Assembly (NCBI GenBank): GCA_964036665.1
Contig: OZ038533.1
Coordinates: 15,525,075 to 15,589,074, forward strand
Direction: 5' to 3'
DNA length: 64,000 bases
DNA from: Gordius sp. MW1
Lineage: Eukaryota > Nematomorpha > Gordioida > Gordea > Gordiidae
This document shows positions 20,001-29,546 of this stretch, one piece after another. Every line of letters begins with the position of its first letter. Position 1 is the first letter of the stretch. The notes under the pieces were generated by a model. That model was not told where the DNA came from. It saw only the letters and a program-made list of their open reading frames with translations, and did not search any database. Both the position numbers and the translations under genes were made by a program.

Positions 20001-22714
20001 AGAGAAAGAGGACGACCTCGGGTCACGTGGAATGGGCAAGTCGATAAAGTTATGAAAACAAAAGAGATTAGCCCGGACAAGATGGAAGATACTCATTAAA
20101 ACAAACCCCACGACCGTGGGATTAAATAACTGATAAAGAGGAAGAAGATTTAGATGTAGCATATGATTTTAAATTTATGAAAAACCTGCAAATTGTACAC
20201 CATCTAGGTTGTTTCCTTTAGATTTTAAATTCAAGGACATAAAAAGATGTATCATAATTCTAATGTTTTACCTGCTCGGGTCCGTCGATAAAAACTTGCG
20301 TTTCGTGCAATTCGAGCTTAACTTTCTTCTTATCCTTCTTCTTTTCCCGGTCCCCTCCTTGACTTTTTTCCTGACAATATTATAATAGCACACGTATTAG
20401 TAAAAACGGTTGGGTTTTGTTTGATCGGCCTTTGGTGTTGGTCGACTAAACATGAACAGACCAAAAGATTCTTGGTCTATTTTTCTTAGTCGCAAAAATA
20501 TACCTTGGTCAAACTTTGACCACAACAAGGAATGAATTATTAACCCTGTTTTTATATAAAATGCTGTCGATAATTTATTTGGCCCAAAATAGCTTAAACA
20601 AATCGATGATTTGACCTATAATGAAACAAAACCTCGTGAAATAGTCTTTTCCTTTTAAACCCCAAATGGTAGTTAAATTTAAGGCACATTTAGTTCCATC
20701 CAATAATTAAACAAGTAGACTTCTCAAGTTCTGTAAATTGCTATGCAATTTTTGGGCTCGTTTTTGGTTGTCCGTCCTTCTGCCCAACTCGTAATTTTTT
20801 AAATAATTGCTGTGAAAACGTAAACGGAGATTTAACGGCTGTGGATTAAGCTTCTGTAAACGACTTTTATTTTGCTTTCGCATATAGACTAGCTAATGAC
20901 CGCTGGTTGGCTTAAATTTATTCGACCTCGCCGAGGCCCAAATTTTATAATTGTTTTTGGGCCCAATTAATACCTTTATTTAGGCATTTAATATGAAAGA
21001 TACTCTTGGACTCTAGTATTTTTATCCCTATAGTTTCCTCCTGTTCAAGATCCCATGAAAAAATGGCGTTGGCTGTATTCAAAGAAATAGGCAGGCAATC
21101 ATCCCCTCCCTCTAAATATTCCCCCGCATTTTTTTAAACAATCAATAGCTATCTTAATTGCAAAATTTAATTTCAAATATTTTTTGGATTCCTGGCTCCT
21201 TCTAAAAGAGGAAGATGAAGACATATTACTCATATAATGTTTTTTAAATATTATTATTATTATTATATTATTGTACTATTTAATATTAGGTTTAGATACA
21301 TATCAGTAAACTAACCTTTTCTCTAAAAAGATATCGTTGGTTATATGGATTCATACAAGTGTATAGGTCAATAATTATTTGCATCCAACTTCTAAAACTA
21401 TTTAAGAAGTATCAATTTAGGGATATTTTTTACTCTCATAAGTCAAGAAAGATCAGCAATTCTTATGAAAAATAAACCTTTTCCAATGTTTAAAACTTGG
21501 TGGCACTTTTCAAAAATTTTAATGTAGTGTACATGGGCGTAGCCAGCATTAGAATTAGAGGGGAAAAATGATGATTTTTTAAAAATTTAGCCATATTTTA
21601 ATAAATTTCCATAAATTTTTTCCTGCCCCCCCCTTGGCTAAGCCCATGGTAGTGGATTGTGCACAAACCTTTTCGTCTGTAGCAGATTTGTTTGAATCGT
21701 TATTATCTTTTTTCGATTTTTTGCTCTTCTCAGTTTCAGACAAGGTAGTTTGCAGGCTGACGTCTTCGTTGTCAGAATCTTTTTGGGCCCCTTTTTTCCT
21801 TCGCCTTAATTCTCCTTTGCTAATAATATCTTGTTCACCTTCATTGGTTAAAGATTTTTTGTTCAAACCCGCTTTGGTAATAGCTTTTGGCTTCTTGGTT
21901 GCCTTATCTGCTAGCTCCAAAACTTTTACAAATTTACGTACCCTGTGAAAGATGTTCTTTTGGAGGAGGCTTGAAAAATAATGAATATAAAATCAAAATA
22001 TATAAGCAGGATGGTTTCTGTATATAAATTTAAACAATCCCAAGTCAACATGTCACTTACTAACCTGATTAAAAATACAACATCATAATACAGAGCTTTA
22101 TAATTAATTGATACTGTTAGATAATAACAAATTTAAGAGTCAATAATATCAATTATACAATTTAACCACAATTTACAATTGTGTATAAGCATGATTAATA
22201 AATTATAATATAATGGTTAAACAATATTTCACAAACACCCTATTTACCATGTTTATTCTAGGCTGATATGATTATATTCAAGCCAGAAAGTTTTAAATAA
22301 TTAATCAAATTTATTACATGTTTAAATAAGCTTCACATGATTCTCTGCTGGTAAATAGAGGGGTATTTTTGTTTTTACCAGTGGCCCATTTTGAGGCTAA
22401 TAAAGCATCAACTGCTTTGGATGCTAGTTATTAATAAATACATTTATTGTTCATTCATTTTAACACATTACGGGTATAATAATAAGGTTTTTGCATATTT
22501 ACAACTAAAATAACATACCAACAAAATATTGGACTTTGCTTCCAAACATATTGGCTTTTTTAGAGGGAGCGGTGAACCTCAAATATTTAGATACTGCATA
22601 TTCTTCTTTGGTTGGTGTTATATTTTCTTCCTAGAAATATAAAGCAATCATTGTGGTTTAAATTCTATTTTTACATACCTCTTCTTTCTTAAGCTTCGAC
22701 TTTCGTTTTTCCAT
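14020..22714 (-). CDS. sec62: SEC62, ER protein translocation subunit (9 exons)
   Basis: Sec62 sits in the ER membrane beside Sec61/Sec63 and helps translocate small secretory proteins after translation. Exons (high to low): 22679-22714, 22519-22630, 22318-22423, 21669-21969, 20272-20370, 19770-19830, 19573-19692, 15278-15565, 14020-14177. All introns are GT-AG, phases agree, and the total is 1281 nt (426 aa). The start MEKRKSKLKKEE is the only ATG giving the charged N-terminus. Seen: KYLRF and VASKAVDALL (N-terminal cytosolic domain), FHRVRKF near residue 90, a lysine-rich linker (100-205), KLELHETQVF, YVWVYDPV at 220-227, TM1 about 231-252 with FPLWP, TM2 about 259-291 with GVYYLS, then GRHQLWLLPNLLEDVGF and an acidic tail ending DFEIVDGEKL. 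Each segment matches metazoan Sec62 in order. Introns 4, 5, 7 and 8 carry transposons; no lesion is seen in the exons. Confidence 0.96.
14226..14395. mobile_element. TAGTGTTGTAAAA-family hAT MITE in sec62 intron 8
   Basis: 170 bp, ends TAGTGTTGTAAAACGGCTGG and AGCCGTTTTTACAACGCTC, flanked by perfect 8-bp duplications AATTGTAG (14218-14225 and 14396-14403). It lies 48 bp into the intron from the exon 9 acceptor (14177/14178). Confidence 0.93.
14750..15040 (+). repeat. About 260-bp interspersed repeat in sec62 intron 8
   Basis: Member of the family at 11341: ATTGCTATGCAAACACTTG, GTCAGTCGGTCCGTCCTG, GGAAACTTATACGGG, GACTTTTATTTTTCGCATAT and TACCTTTATATATAAATTT appear in order. Confidence 0.75.
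15590..15760 (-). repeat. Tandem copies of the sec62 exon 7/intron 7 junction, array part 1
   Basis: Two units of about 85 bp, each containing (minus strand) AAGCTTGGCTATTGGTAAAA, that is the last 13 nt of exon 7 plus its donor, then about 65 bp of intron ending ATCGATTATAAGC. The rest of the array is at 19331-19590; a large element separates them. Confidence 0.85.
15775..15945. repeat. Array of GGGGGCTTCGCCCCC hairpins
   Basis: Six units of about 30 bp, GGGGGCTxCGCCCCCAxACCC with variable loops (CTTCG, CTCCG, CTACG, CTCTG). Each unit is a self-complementary stem. It is strongly GC-rich in an AT-rich intron. The open frames on both strands are products of the repeat. Confidence 0.9.
16330..16545. 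mobile_element. Nested MITE remnants
   Basis: GGGGGACTAGTTTTGCCTGG at the left and ACCAAAACCTGGCTACGTCC at the right are degraded CATGGGCGTAGCCAG-family ends. A piece of the GTTTTGCTTGGTCGACC family is inserted between them. Confidence 0.5.
16546..17440. other. AT-rich filler within copy 1
   Basis: Contains a short direct repeat (AGGAGAGATTAATGTTTATT twice near 16710-16765) and a C-rich stretch near 17150-17220 (CCTTTCCCTCCGTTAA twice). No coding potential seen. Confidence 0.45.
17455..18010. repeat. GCAATAGC hairpin repeats with a 215-bp tandem duplication
   Basis: GCAATAGCTCCGCTATTGC (8-bp stem, 3-nt loop) followed by CTGTTACGACCGCGCATCTA appears three times. The last two copies are part of a near-perfect tandem duplication of about 215 bp (about 17585-17800 and 17800-18010). 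Confidence 0.9.
18090..19170. repeat. Minisatellite of TTTTGGCCAATGGTCATT units
   Basis: About nine units in two forms. The longer (period 128-130 bp) contains GGCCAAAAAGTCATAATAGC and GTAACAGGAACAATCATAAT; the shorter (about 105 bp) contains AGGACACGGTAAAAGTGGAT. Every unit has an inverted pair GCCAATGGTCA ... CCATTGGTCAG that can fold. Adjacent units are nearly identical, indicating recent homogenisation. Apparent proteins across it are repeat artefacts. Confidence 0.95.
19331..19570 (-). repeat. Tandem copies of the sec62 exon 7/intron 7 junction, array part 2
   Basis: Three further units of the array at 15590-15760, running up to the authentic exon 7 donor at 19572/19573. One unit has AAGAGCCAAG in place of AATAGCCAAG, weakening its decoy donor. 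Confidence 0.85.
19870..20140 (+). pseudogene. LINE C-terminal and 3' tail fragment in sec62 intron 5
   Basis: Frame 19878-20099 contains NENWLRWYGHVLRKE and EVPGKRERGRPRVTW, the arginine-rich C-terminus of RTE-like LINE ORF2 proteins, then AACAAACCCCACGACCGTGG and the family's 3' tail. Opposite in direction to sec62. Confidence 0.82.
20395..20525. mobile_element. Truncated GTTGTAAAAACGG-family MITE
   Basis: GTAAAAACGGTTGGGTTTTG, TTGGTCGACTAAACATGAAC and TGGTCTATTTTTCTTAGTCG match the left two thirds of the MITE family; the right end is missing. Confidence 0.65.
20735..20995 (+). repeat. About 260-bp interspersed repeat in sec62 intron 4
   Basis: The clearest copy of the family: AATTGCTATGCAATTTTTGG, TTTTTGGTTGTCCGTCCTTC, GACTTTTATTTTGCTTTCGC, TAATGACCGCTGGTTGGCTT. 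Confidence 0.82.
21532..21648. mobile_element. CATGGGCGTAGCCAG MITE next to the sec62 exon 4 donor
   Basis: 117 bp with inverted ends CATGGGCGTAGCCAG and TTGGCTAAGCCCATG. Near-perfect 8-bp flanks GTAGTGTA and GTAGTGGA. It lies in intron 4 only about 20 bp from exon 4; the open frame of exon 4 runs into it if splicing is ignored. Confidence 0.88.
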
Positions 22715-22870
22715 CGTGTAAACAGATGTTATGAATGAATGCCACTACCTAAAGTTCCAGAACAGCGTGAGTATTTTCTTGACCCTCCTCACTTGTATAA
22801 AAACATGCTGGTCCCGCCCTTATGATTAAAATGCTAACTAAATTACAGTTCATCTCCTTTAAAGTTAACT
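22715..22870 (-). promoter_or_regulatory. sec62 5' flank / presumed core promoter
   Basis: This 156-bp stretch between the sec62 ATG and a divergent conserved short frame is retained in both downstream duplicate copies (39275-39375 plus 42147-42198, and 59414-59548). A TTTTTATACAAG TATA-like word occurs on the minus strand near 22800. Promoter function is inferred from position and retention only. Confidence 0.4.
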
Positions 22871-23002
22871 ATGGCTTTGCTCTCGCTATCACCAAGTGGT
22901 CGGCTCGTCCTAAACATTTCTGCCTCTCTCCGGCTCGGTTGTATAATTAAATTGCCCGTTTGCTGCCCAAAGCCTCCAAAATTCCACTTTTTATGTTCTT
23001 AA
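22871..23002 (+). CDS. Conserved short frame divergent from sec62, function unknown
   Basis: A 43-codon frame begins ATGGCTTTGCTCTCGCTA 157 bp from the sec62 start, on the opposite strand. Duplicates at 42199 and 59549 keep the same ATG and PSGRLVLN...IIKLPVCCPKPPK, then differ: copy A stays open to 42402, copy B stops right after PPK. It could be a first exon or small protein, or merely conserved promoter DNA. No family is recognised. Confidence 0.3.
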   Translation: MALLSLSPSGRLVLNISASLRLGCIIKLPVCCPKPPKFHFLCS

Positions 23003-24780
23003 ACTTTTTATGCTGATCTACCTGGTCCATTGCCCAGCAGGTCCGAATTACGGGGCTTTGTAATATTTCAGCCAAATATTTACAATTTACATTAAAACTT
23101 ATTCATCAGCAAGTATGGCAATATCTTATTTATAGTAATTTTGGTGTTAAAAAAACTGTATACAAAATGTACAAATTATGATGGGCTATATATCGTTTAA
23201 TAAAAAAATATGAACAAAAAAGTATAAAAATGTGAATGGGTGGGAGAGGTTTTGAGATCGCTGTAAAGATTTTCTGAGGTTTTTTACATATCAAAAAGTG
23301 AATTTTTATTGTGTCTCTCTAAGATCTTCTCTGTTTTTTTCGTTTTGATATGAAGTATGATTTCTAAATATAAGATTAGTAGTAAAAAATAATGACCATG
23401 GACAATTAAAATTTCACACTAACATGGATATTATAAAATTGTCATTGAGCCTAAACTACAATTTTGTGCTCAAGAGGGCCTATGCCTGCGAGACGGTCTT
23501 ATCTGCAACCTATAAAGAATCATGATTTACTACTTGCTAAATTATAAACTTAAACAGTTTCCCTTTAACATGTAATCCTTAATATAATTAAGCCTCTATT
23601 ACCCAGCATTCCAGCATTGTTTTTTAGGAATTATTTCTTCTTTTCCCTATCTGCTTGTCGCTTTAATTGCATACAGAGAGTAAAGGATATAAAAAAATCT
23701 TTTATTATTTAAAAAATATATTTTACATCCTTGAGCCATTCACGATTGAGAGAAATATACAAAGATCAAATTAATGCCTAATTATTTGCTCAACAATTTT
23801 ATCTTAGGGCTTTTCTTAAAATCGGATTCAGCTTCAAATCGCGCGAGTTTATCTTTGTCCAAATATCCAATTCAATTTAAAGGGTCAAACTCGGTTGTAA
23901 TTATTATTATTTTTTTTGATAGTTAGAAACGTTATGTTTATTTCACCTCTTGAGATTAAATCCAAACTTTGCTGATACCTAAAAATTTAAAAGCATACAA
24001 CATTTAAGCTTAGGAAAAGTTTTGTATCTTACAAAATAGCTGTTATGTTTTGCGTCTGAAATGTAAATCTGCCGTGAATTCGGAGTTTGGGACACCGCTA
24101 TGTTATCGCCGGTACGACGATTTTGGTGCGCAGCAAAATCCTATATTAAGACAAGCCTTTAAATGTAAAATATATTTAAGTTTATAAAATCATAATTTTA
24201 TAAGATATAAAAAATTTATTTTGATTATATGATAAGCAAAATGCCATTACAAATTGGTTAAATTTAGGATAACAATTTCGAGATTTTTTAAATCATTTAT
24301 TAATAAATTTTAAAATAGTAATAAATACATTAAGCAGCCTCCATTAAATATTATTTTAACCAAAAATTTATAAAAATCAAAAAAGAAAAGACTCAAAAAC
24401 TCTTTTATTGTTTTTAGGCTCTTTTGCATTTTAGGTACGTTTTAAATATGAATAAACTTTTAACAACAAATAGGATAAAACAGTGACTAAAAGCCATGGG
24501 GTTTAAAAATACCCTCAGACTGAGTATTTCTAAGTGCCTCAACCATAAATTACTTATGCCAAAATTAAATAATTTTATTATCAAATTAACTTTAATATGG
24601 TCGATCGCCAAGATGCAAAACTTATCAGGAATAATACATATAAAAATTGTTAACTAGTCGTTATAAATTAAGAAAGCGATCTTTTTTTGCCAAATAATAG
24701 GAGACGAGTCTATAAACTGATTGCTAACCGATAACAATAGGTTCGAAATTTGTATTTAATCATTAAGTGAATTGTGGTCG
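23003..24780. other. sec62 upstream intergenic DNA (ancestral copy)
   Basis: No gene seen. Parts align with 42300-42818, 46011-46300 and 59650-61080, for example GACAATTAAAATTTCACACT near 23400 versus 46020 and 60250, so this is the diverged original of the duplicated block. Confidence 0.6.
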
Positions 24781-24797
24781 GGGGGGGGGGGGGGGGT
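24780..24797. repeat. Poly-G run
   Basis: A run of 17-18 G residues; absent from the paralogous site near 61270. Confidence 0.9.
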
Positions 24798-25434
24798 AAA
24801 ATTAATTTTTATGAAAATGTATGAATTTATACTCTATAAGAAACACACTATTTTGAAAATGATTTTCAATAAATAAAATGAGGTTTTTAATTTTTAAGCA
24901 TTGACGTTCAAAATCATAAATTATTATATGATATGCAATTAATTGGCTCACTTTTGGTTGTCCATCCTGTCTTGTCCTGTCCAACTTGGTTTTCGCCATG
25001 GAAACTTATGCGGGTTTATAAAGGCTATGAACTTTTTCTTATGTAAAAGACTTTTATCTTGCTTTCGCGTCTCGTCTTGAAAAACCGAGACGAGACGGAC
25101 GAGAATTTTTACTTCGAGACGAGACGATATTTTATCCGCGAGATCTCGGCTTTAATTTTTATTTTTAACTATTGAGACTTAATCTAGCTAATTAAGAATT
25201 TGTATTTTATGTTTACATTTAGGATATTAAATGCAAATTAATATGATTTTGAAACTTTTGATACTAAATCACTTACACACCTAATTATCCGCTACGCGCA
25301 AATTTAAATTTGTAATATAATTTTATTCAATAGACAACATAGTATTAGTGGCCCTTATATATGAACAATTAGTTATGTATTTATTACATATTTGTTTAGC
25401 ATTACTATATAATATAAAAATTTTAGACCTATAA

Positions 25435-25625
25435 TGAGTTTATGCGCATCAAGTTCATCATCCAACACAAAAAAGAGCAAGCTGCTCATAAATTGCACAG
25501 TATCCAAGCCAAGTATGAATTAAATAAAATGTGGAAGTGTAAATTGTGCTTTAGAGAGCAGTAAGACTGATAGCAATACTTCAGGTCTTCAACGACATCT
25601 TAAACGTTACCATCATAAGGATTAC
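25435..25625 (+). pseudogene. BED-type zinc finger remnant of the hAT transposase
   Basis: KMWKCKLCF near 25527 supplies the cysteine pair. After a frameshift, NTSGLQRHLKRYHH near 25575-25616 supplies the histidines, in the arrangement of a BED finger, which binds the transposon ends. A stop follows the first half. Confidence 0.65.
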
Positions 25626-25780
25626 TATAACCTTTAACCTACTCAAGTTATTAAGGAATTTTCTGCCCAATTTTTTTTAGCCAACCTAGATGCTTTAGAA
25701 AATCTAAGAATTTAACAGCTATTATATATTAAACATATTCTTTAAAAATGACTAAATAATTGTATATATTATATAATTAG

Positions 25781-25990
25781 TTGATTAACAAAAATAATTA
25801 TCCCGATCTAGCAGCAATGGCTAGAGATTATCTGAGCACCCCGTCGACCTCGTTGCCTGCCGAAAGATTGTTTTCGAAGGCGTCTCTGACTATTCAAAAC
25901 ATCGAAATAGAGGAACTCATGAATCTCAAGAGCTTGCTATGCCTAAACTCGTGGCACACCTCAAAAATTTTTAACCTATCACATTCATAA
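25781..25990 (+). pseudogene. hAT transposase C-terminal dimerisation domain
   Basis: A 69-aa frame carries YPDLAAMARDYLSTPSTS, AERLFSKASLT and LLCLNSW, the signature of the hAT C-terminal dimerisation region, in the usual order. The catalytic core between the BED finger (25.5 kb) and this domain is deleted, leaving a non-autonomous copy. Confidence 0.85.
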
Positions 25991-26274
25991 CATTATACGT
26001 CAAAATGTAGGCTTGGCAGATGCATTTATATTCACTGCAATTTATCAATAAATTAAAATAAGAACATAAACTTTATTAGTACGTAATTATTTTATGCGAA
26101 AATTAATAATAAATGGATTGAGTTAATACTTTGTTATGTATAATGGGATGTCACACTTTAACATAATTGTTTAAATATTATATATAACAACTTAAATTAA
26201 ATTATATATGTGCAATTAACGTTTATGTTCTTCCAACAATAATGCCTATTTTATTGTTTACTTATTATGAATAA

Positions 26275-26340
26275 CTAGGTGAACCCGGCAAACGTTGTTT
26301 TGCCATTTATAGATAAATTACTACATTCGACCCGAGTAGC
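26275..26340 (+). repeat. RTE-tail-like fragment (CCCGGCAAACGTTGTTTTGCC)
   Basis: AACTAGGTGAACCCGGCAAA followed by CGTTGTTTTGCCATTTATAG; the same phrase occurs at 27165 and 31918. It is the start of a widespread repeat type associated with RTE-like retrotransposon ends. Confidence 0.5.
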
Positions 26341-26467
26341 GGGTGGATTAAAACGTTAGAGGCCCATAAAAGATCTCTGCATTATAGCTCCGCCCTGTTG
26401 ACCGCCTATTGCCTGGATACCCACACCAACATTAATCACACGGCTCTATAATAGAGGTTTATACTAC

Positions 26468-26649
26468 TAGTGTTGTAAAAGCGGGTGGGTTTTGTTTGGT
26501 CGAGACCTTTGGTTTTGGTCGACTAAACATAAAGAGACCAAAAATTTTTTGGTCTTAGTCGCATAAACAGATCAGGGACTTTTTGGTTAAACCTTTAGTC
26601 TGTTTATTTTAAGTCGACCAAACAAAACCGAGCCTTTTTCTGAACACTA
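26468..26649. mobile_element. TAGTGTTGTAAAA-family MITE
   Basis: Ends TAGTGTTGTAAAAGCGGGTG and TTTTTCTGAACACTA, internal GTCGACTAAACATAAAGAGA and its inverse. No convincing target duplication remains. Confidence 0.8.
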
Positions 26650-26930
26650 GTTGAGCCTATAACCTCATTTTAACTACATTTTACGATATTATAGGTATTT
26701 TTGGAATGCATAAAGGATCAACATATTTAAACTAAATGCCTTTAATTCATTAAAGTCTTAGAGTTTTATAAAAGAGGTGTTTAGATTAACTTAGTTTGAT
26801 TTTCTTCCCCCTTCCCATCGTATTCTAGTGATTTTAGGTAAATTGTTTATGCCATTTCCATATTCGTTGAATGCTGAACTTTAAAACCTGTAGTAAGGCT
26901 GTCTCACAAGTTTTATAAAAGTGTATTGCG

Positions 26931-27130
26931 TAGTGTTGTCAAAAATGGCTGGGTTTGGTTCGTTCGATCTTTGGTCTTAGCCGGCTAAACATAACCAGGC
27001 CAAAGGTGTCTGTTTATGTTTAGTCGACCGCTAACCATAGTCGAAATATGAATAACAGAACTGAGTCAACCGTTAGTCTTGGTTAAATTAAAGGTCGACC
27101 AAACAAAACCCAGCCGTTTTTACAACACTA
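26931..27130. mobile_element. TAGTGTTGTAAAA-family MITE
   Basis: 200 bp, ends TAGTGTTGTCAAAAATGGCT and AGCCGTTTTTACAACACTA. Inverted GTCGACC words inside. Slightly longer than the intron 8 copy. Confidence 0.85.
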
Positions 27131-27164
27131 ATTTAAATGTATCCTAACTTTGTTATATTTATGT

Positions 27165-27950
27165 ATAACTAGATGAACCCGGCAAACGTTGTTTTGCCAT
27201 TTACCCGAGTGTATTAGCAGAATATATATCAATAAATTTCGATAGATTAAGAAGATATCACAAAAAATTTTAAACAAATAGTTAAAGAGGGTCCAAGGCC
27301 CAGGCCCACCCAAGAGAAAAAACCTGGCTCCATGGCCCCCCCCCAAGGGAAAAATCTTTGGCCCCCTGGCCCTTCAAGCAATTTTTTTTTAATTTTTTGT
27401 AATTAAGAAACAATATCATAATTATAATTATTTGTTTCTGAATAAGACTTTTAATTCTGAACTTAATAATGTCCGAAGAACTGAGATATATCAACATTTA
27501 TTGGCACTTAGTTAAAAGTATTCTCATTTTTCTCCTTATTTTACGCGCAAAAAATGACAAAATTAGATTTTCTAATTTATTTAGCCACGCAGGAGAGGAC
27601 ACAACCGTCCTATAATAATAATAATTGACGTGAAAAATAAGCAAGAAAATGACTTTGATTTAATGTTTTAAATCGTAAATAGTTTCCATTTTCCGCAACA
27701 CATGCTTACATTTATCACACTACAAACGATAGATAAGCAGTACGTCATGAGGTTGCGTTTGATTGACATTTTATTAAACGTCAAACCGTATAAAACAAAC
27801 TCGAAAACTACTGGACCGATTTGGCTTGAACAAATCTTAAAACATGCTCCGGAGTGTCAGGAATAAAGAGCCAAATCGGTCTGGTAGTTTTCCAAAATTG
27901 GTGGCCACACACACACACACACCTATTGAGCCCTAGCCAGGAAATAAAGG
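27165..27950 (+). repeat. RTE-tail-like repeat with a G/C-run insertion
   Basis: Starts AACTAGATGAACCCGGCAAA and later holds ACTACTGGACCGATTTGGCT and its near-inverse AGCCAAATCGGTCTGGTAGT, a short ACACACAC run (27905-27922), and a CCTGGCTCCATGGCCCCC patch. No coding text is recognised. Confidence 0.5.
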
Positions 27951-28410
27951 TCATTAATTAGCAACTTTATATCTTCGAGTAAAGTAGTATATAACACCCA
28001 TATTACTACTTCCTATCTTAAGTTACTCATCTAGCTTGTGTTTTGAAGTTTGAGAAAAAAAATTGGTTCCATTATGAACAATTTATATTTGATAAAATAA
28101 TTTATAAGAGCCAAAAAAAGAAAATATATATGGCATAATTGTTTTTAAATGTCGAGACGAGACGAGAATTCACGCCTAGACGAGATCGAGATTTATCTAG
28201 GCCGAGATGAAATCGAGATTTTAATAATCGCTCCCGAGAGGAGACGAGATTTTGCTTTCGAGACCGAGACGAGACGAGATCGAAACACTATCTAACTAAT
28301 GACCGCTGGTTGGCTTTAATTTTTTCACCCTCGCTCGAGCCCAAATTCCATTATTGTTTTTATGATCGACTTTATACCTTTATATATAAATTTATTCTGG
28401 CAACTTTTTT

Positions 28411-29540
28411 AAGTGCTTTATATTTATTTTAAGATAAATATTAAAAACTTAGTATACTTATTTTCTAATATTTTAAGTGTTTATTAAAGCTTCTTTATAT
28501 GTTATACTTATCTTATAGTATAATTGTTGCTTTATACAAACTAAAATTAATGATTGTTCTACATTTAATAACAGACCAGACACATAAATTTAATTTTAAC
28601 GATATATTCACTGAAATTTTAGATTATACTTCTAATTATTTAAAAAATAAATACTTTGTGGAACTATGAAAAAATTTTCGCATGATTAAATAACTAAATT
28701 TTAATTACTTTTTCATCGTTTTCATTTATAGTAAAAACTCGGAGAGAAAAAAAGTTACTCGCTTTAATAGAATTTATTACTTTTATAAATCCAGATTTTG
28801 GCATACCAACGTTTCGGCAGGGCCATTTTGTAAATCCTTCGCTTTTCTAATATTTGTGCAATATTAAATTAATAGGCATATATTTTATACTTAGTTGCTA
28901 ACTAAAATATCTTTAAAAAGCTTTTTATATAAGGGTTAAATGTTAATTCATCAACACAGGGTCCAATTAGGGCAATTAGACACTATTTATTGTCAGTCTA
29001 GACAAAACCACAAACGAAGTGAGTGTGCATATATTTATAAAACAAAAATCGCTTATTGAATTCGCATATATTTATTTTTACAGATGTTTACAAGTATTTC
29101 AAAGACACAGTATTAATATTTTCGTTCAATTATTATTAATTATAATACATAATTATATATTTGTACATAAAAATTATTTGCATTTTCAAATTGCAATTTA
29201 TATTAGCCTTGACATCTTGGTTTATAAAAAAGTTATATTTAAGATCGTTTGCATATATATAAATTTTTGCTACTGGTATATTATGAACTATGTTAAAATC
29301 AGGTATATAGAGTTTGATTGATATATCACCCTGCAAATTTAAAACATAGTTCCTTTATTTATAAATACAAATTATAAGATTTCATTAATAATGTATTCAT
29401 TACATATTAGTATATCAAAATAATTAAGGGCACCAGAATAAGCAATCTCCATAATTTATCCTCATTCTAGCAAGCAGGGATAGTTACCAGCTCTAGGTTT
29501 ATATAATATAGAATTTATTAATTAACACGTGAAGTTTATT
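28411..29540. other. Intergenic DNA between sec62 upstream region and metalloprotease A
   Basis: No gene recognised; homologous in part to 46480-46755 and 61690-62460 (GTGCCATATTAAA and ATCTTTAAAAAGCTT phrases). The 100-aa frame at 29019-29321 is AT-rich low complexity. Confidence 0.5.
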
Positions 29541-29546
29541 AGATGT

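Larger units (their letters stand above)
25069..28285 (+). mobile_element. hAT-type element remnant with GAGACGAGAC-rich ends
   Basis: Both edges are dense in CGAGACGAGAC words: 25069-25160 and 28150-28285, the latter ending CGAGATCGAAACACTA. Inside lie a broken BED zinc finger and a hAT dimerisation domain, then younger insertions. The paralogous segment near 61560 lacks the element. Target duplication not seen; the left end looks truncated. Confidence 0.7.
24930..28410 (+). repeat. About 260-bp interspersed repeat split by a hAT remnant
   Basis: The left half (24930-25068: ATATGCAATTAATTGGCTCA to ATCTTGCTTTCGC) and the right half (28286-28410: TAATGACCGCTGGTTGGCTT to TATATATAAATTTATT) are contiguous at 20735 and at the paralogous site 61405-61690. 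The 3.2 kb between them is therefore an insertion. Confidence 0.82.

Noticed and set aside
27128..27497. Frames of about 70 codons on the minus strand
   Set aside because: They cross a G/C-run patch in a degraded RTE-tail repeat; no conserved motif.
29019..29336. 100-codon AT-rich frame near metalloprotease A
   Set aside because: Low-complexity Ile/Tyr/Phe text with no counterpart in the duplicate at 51935-52200.
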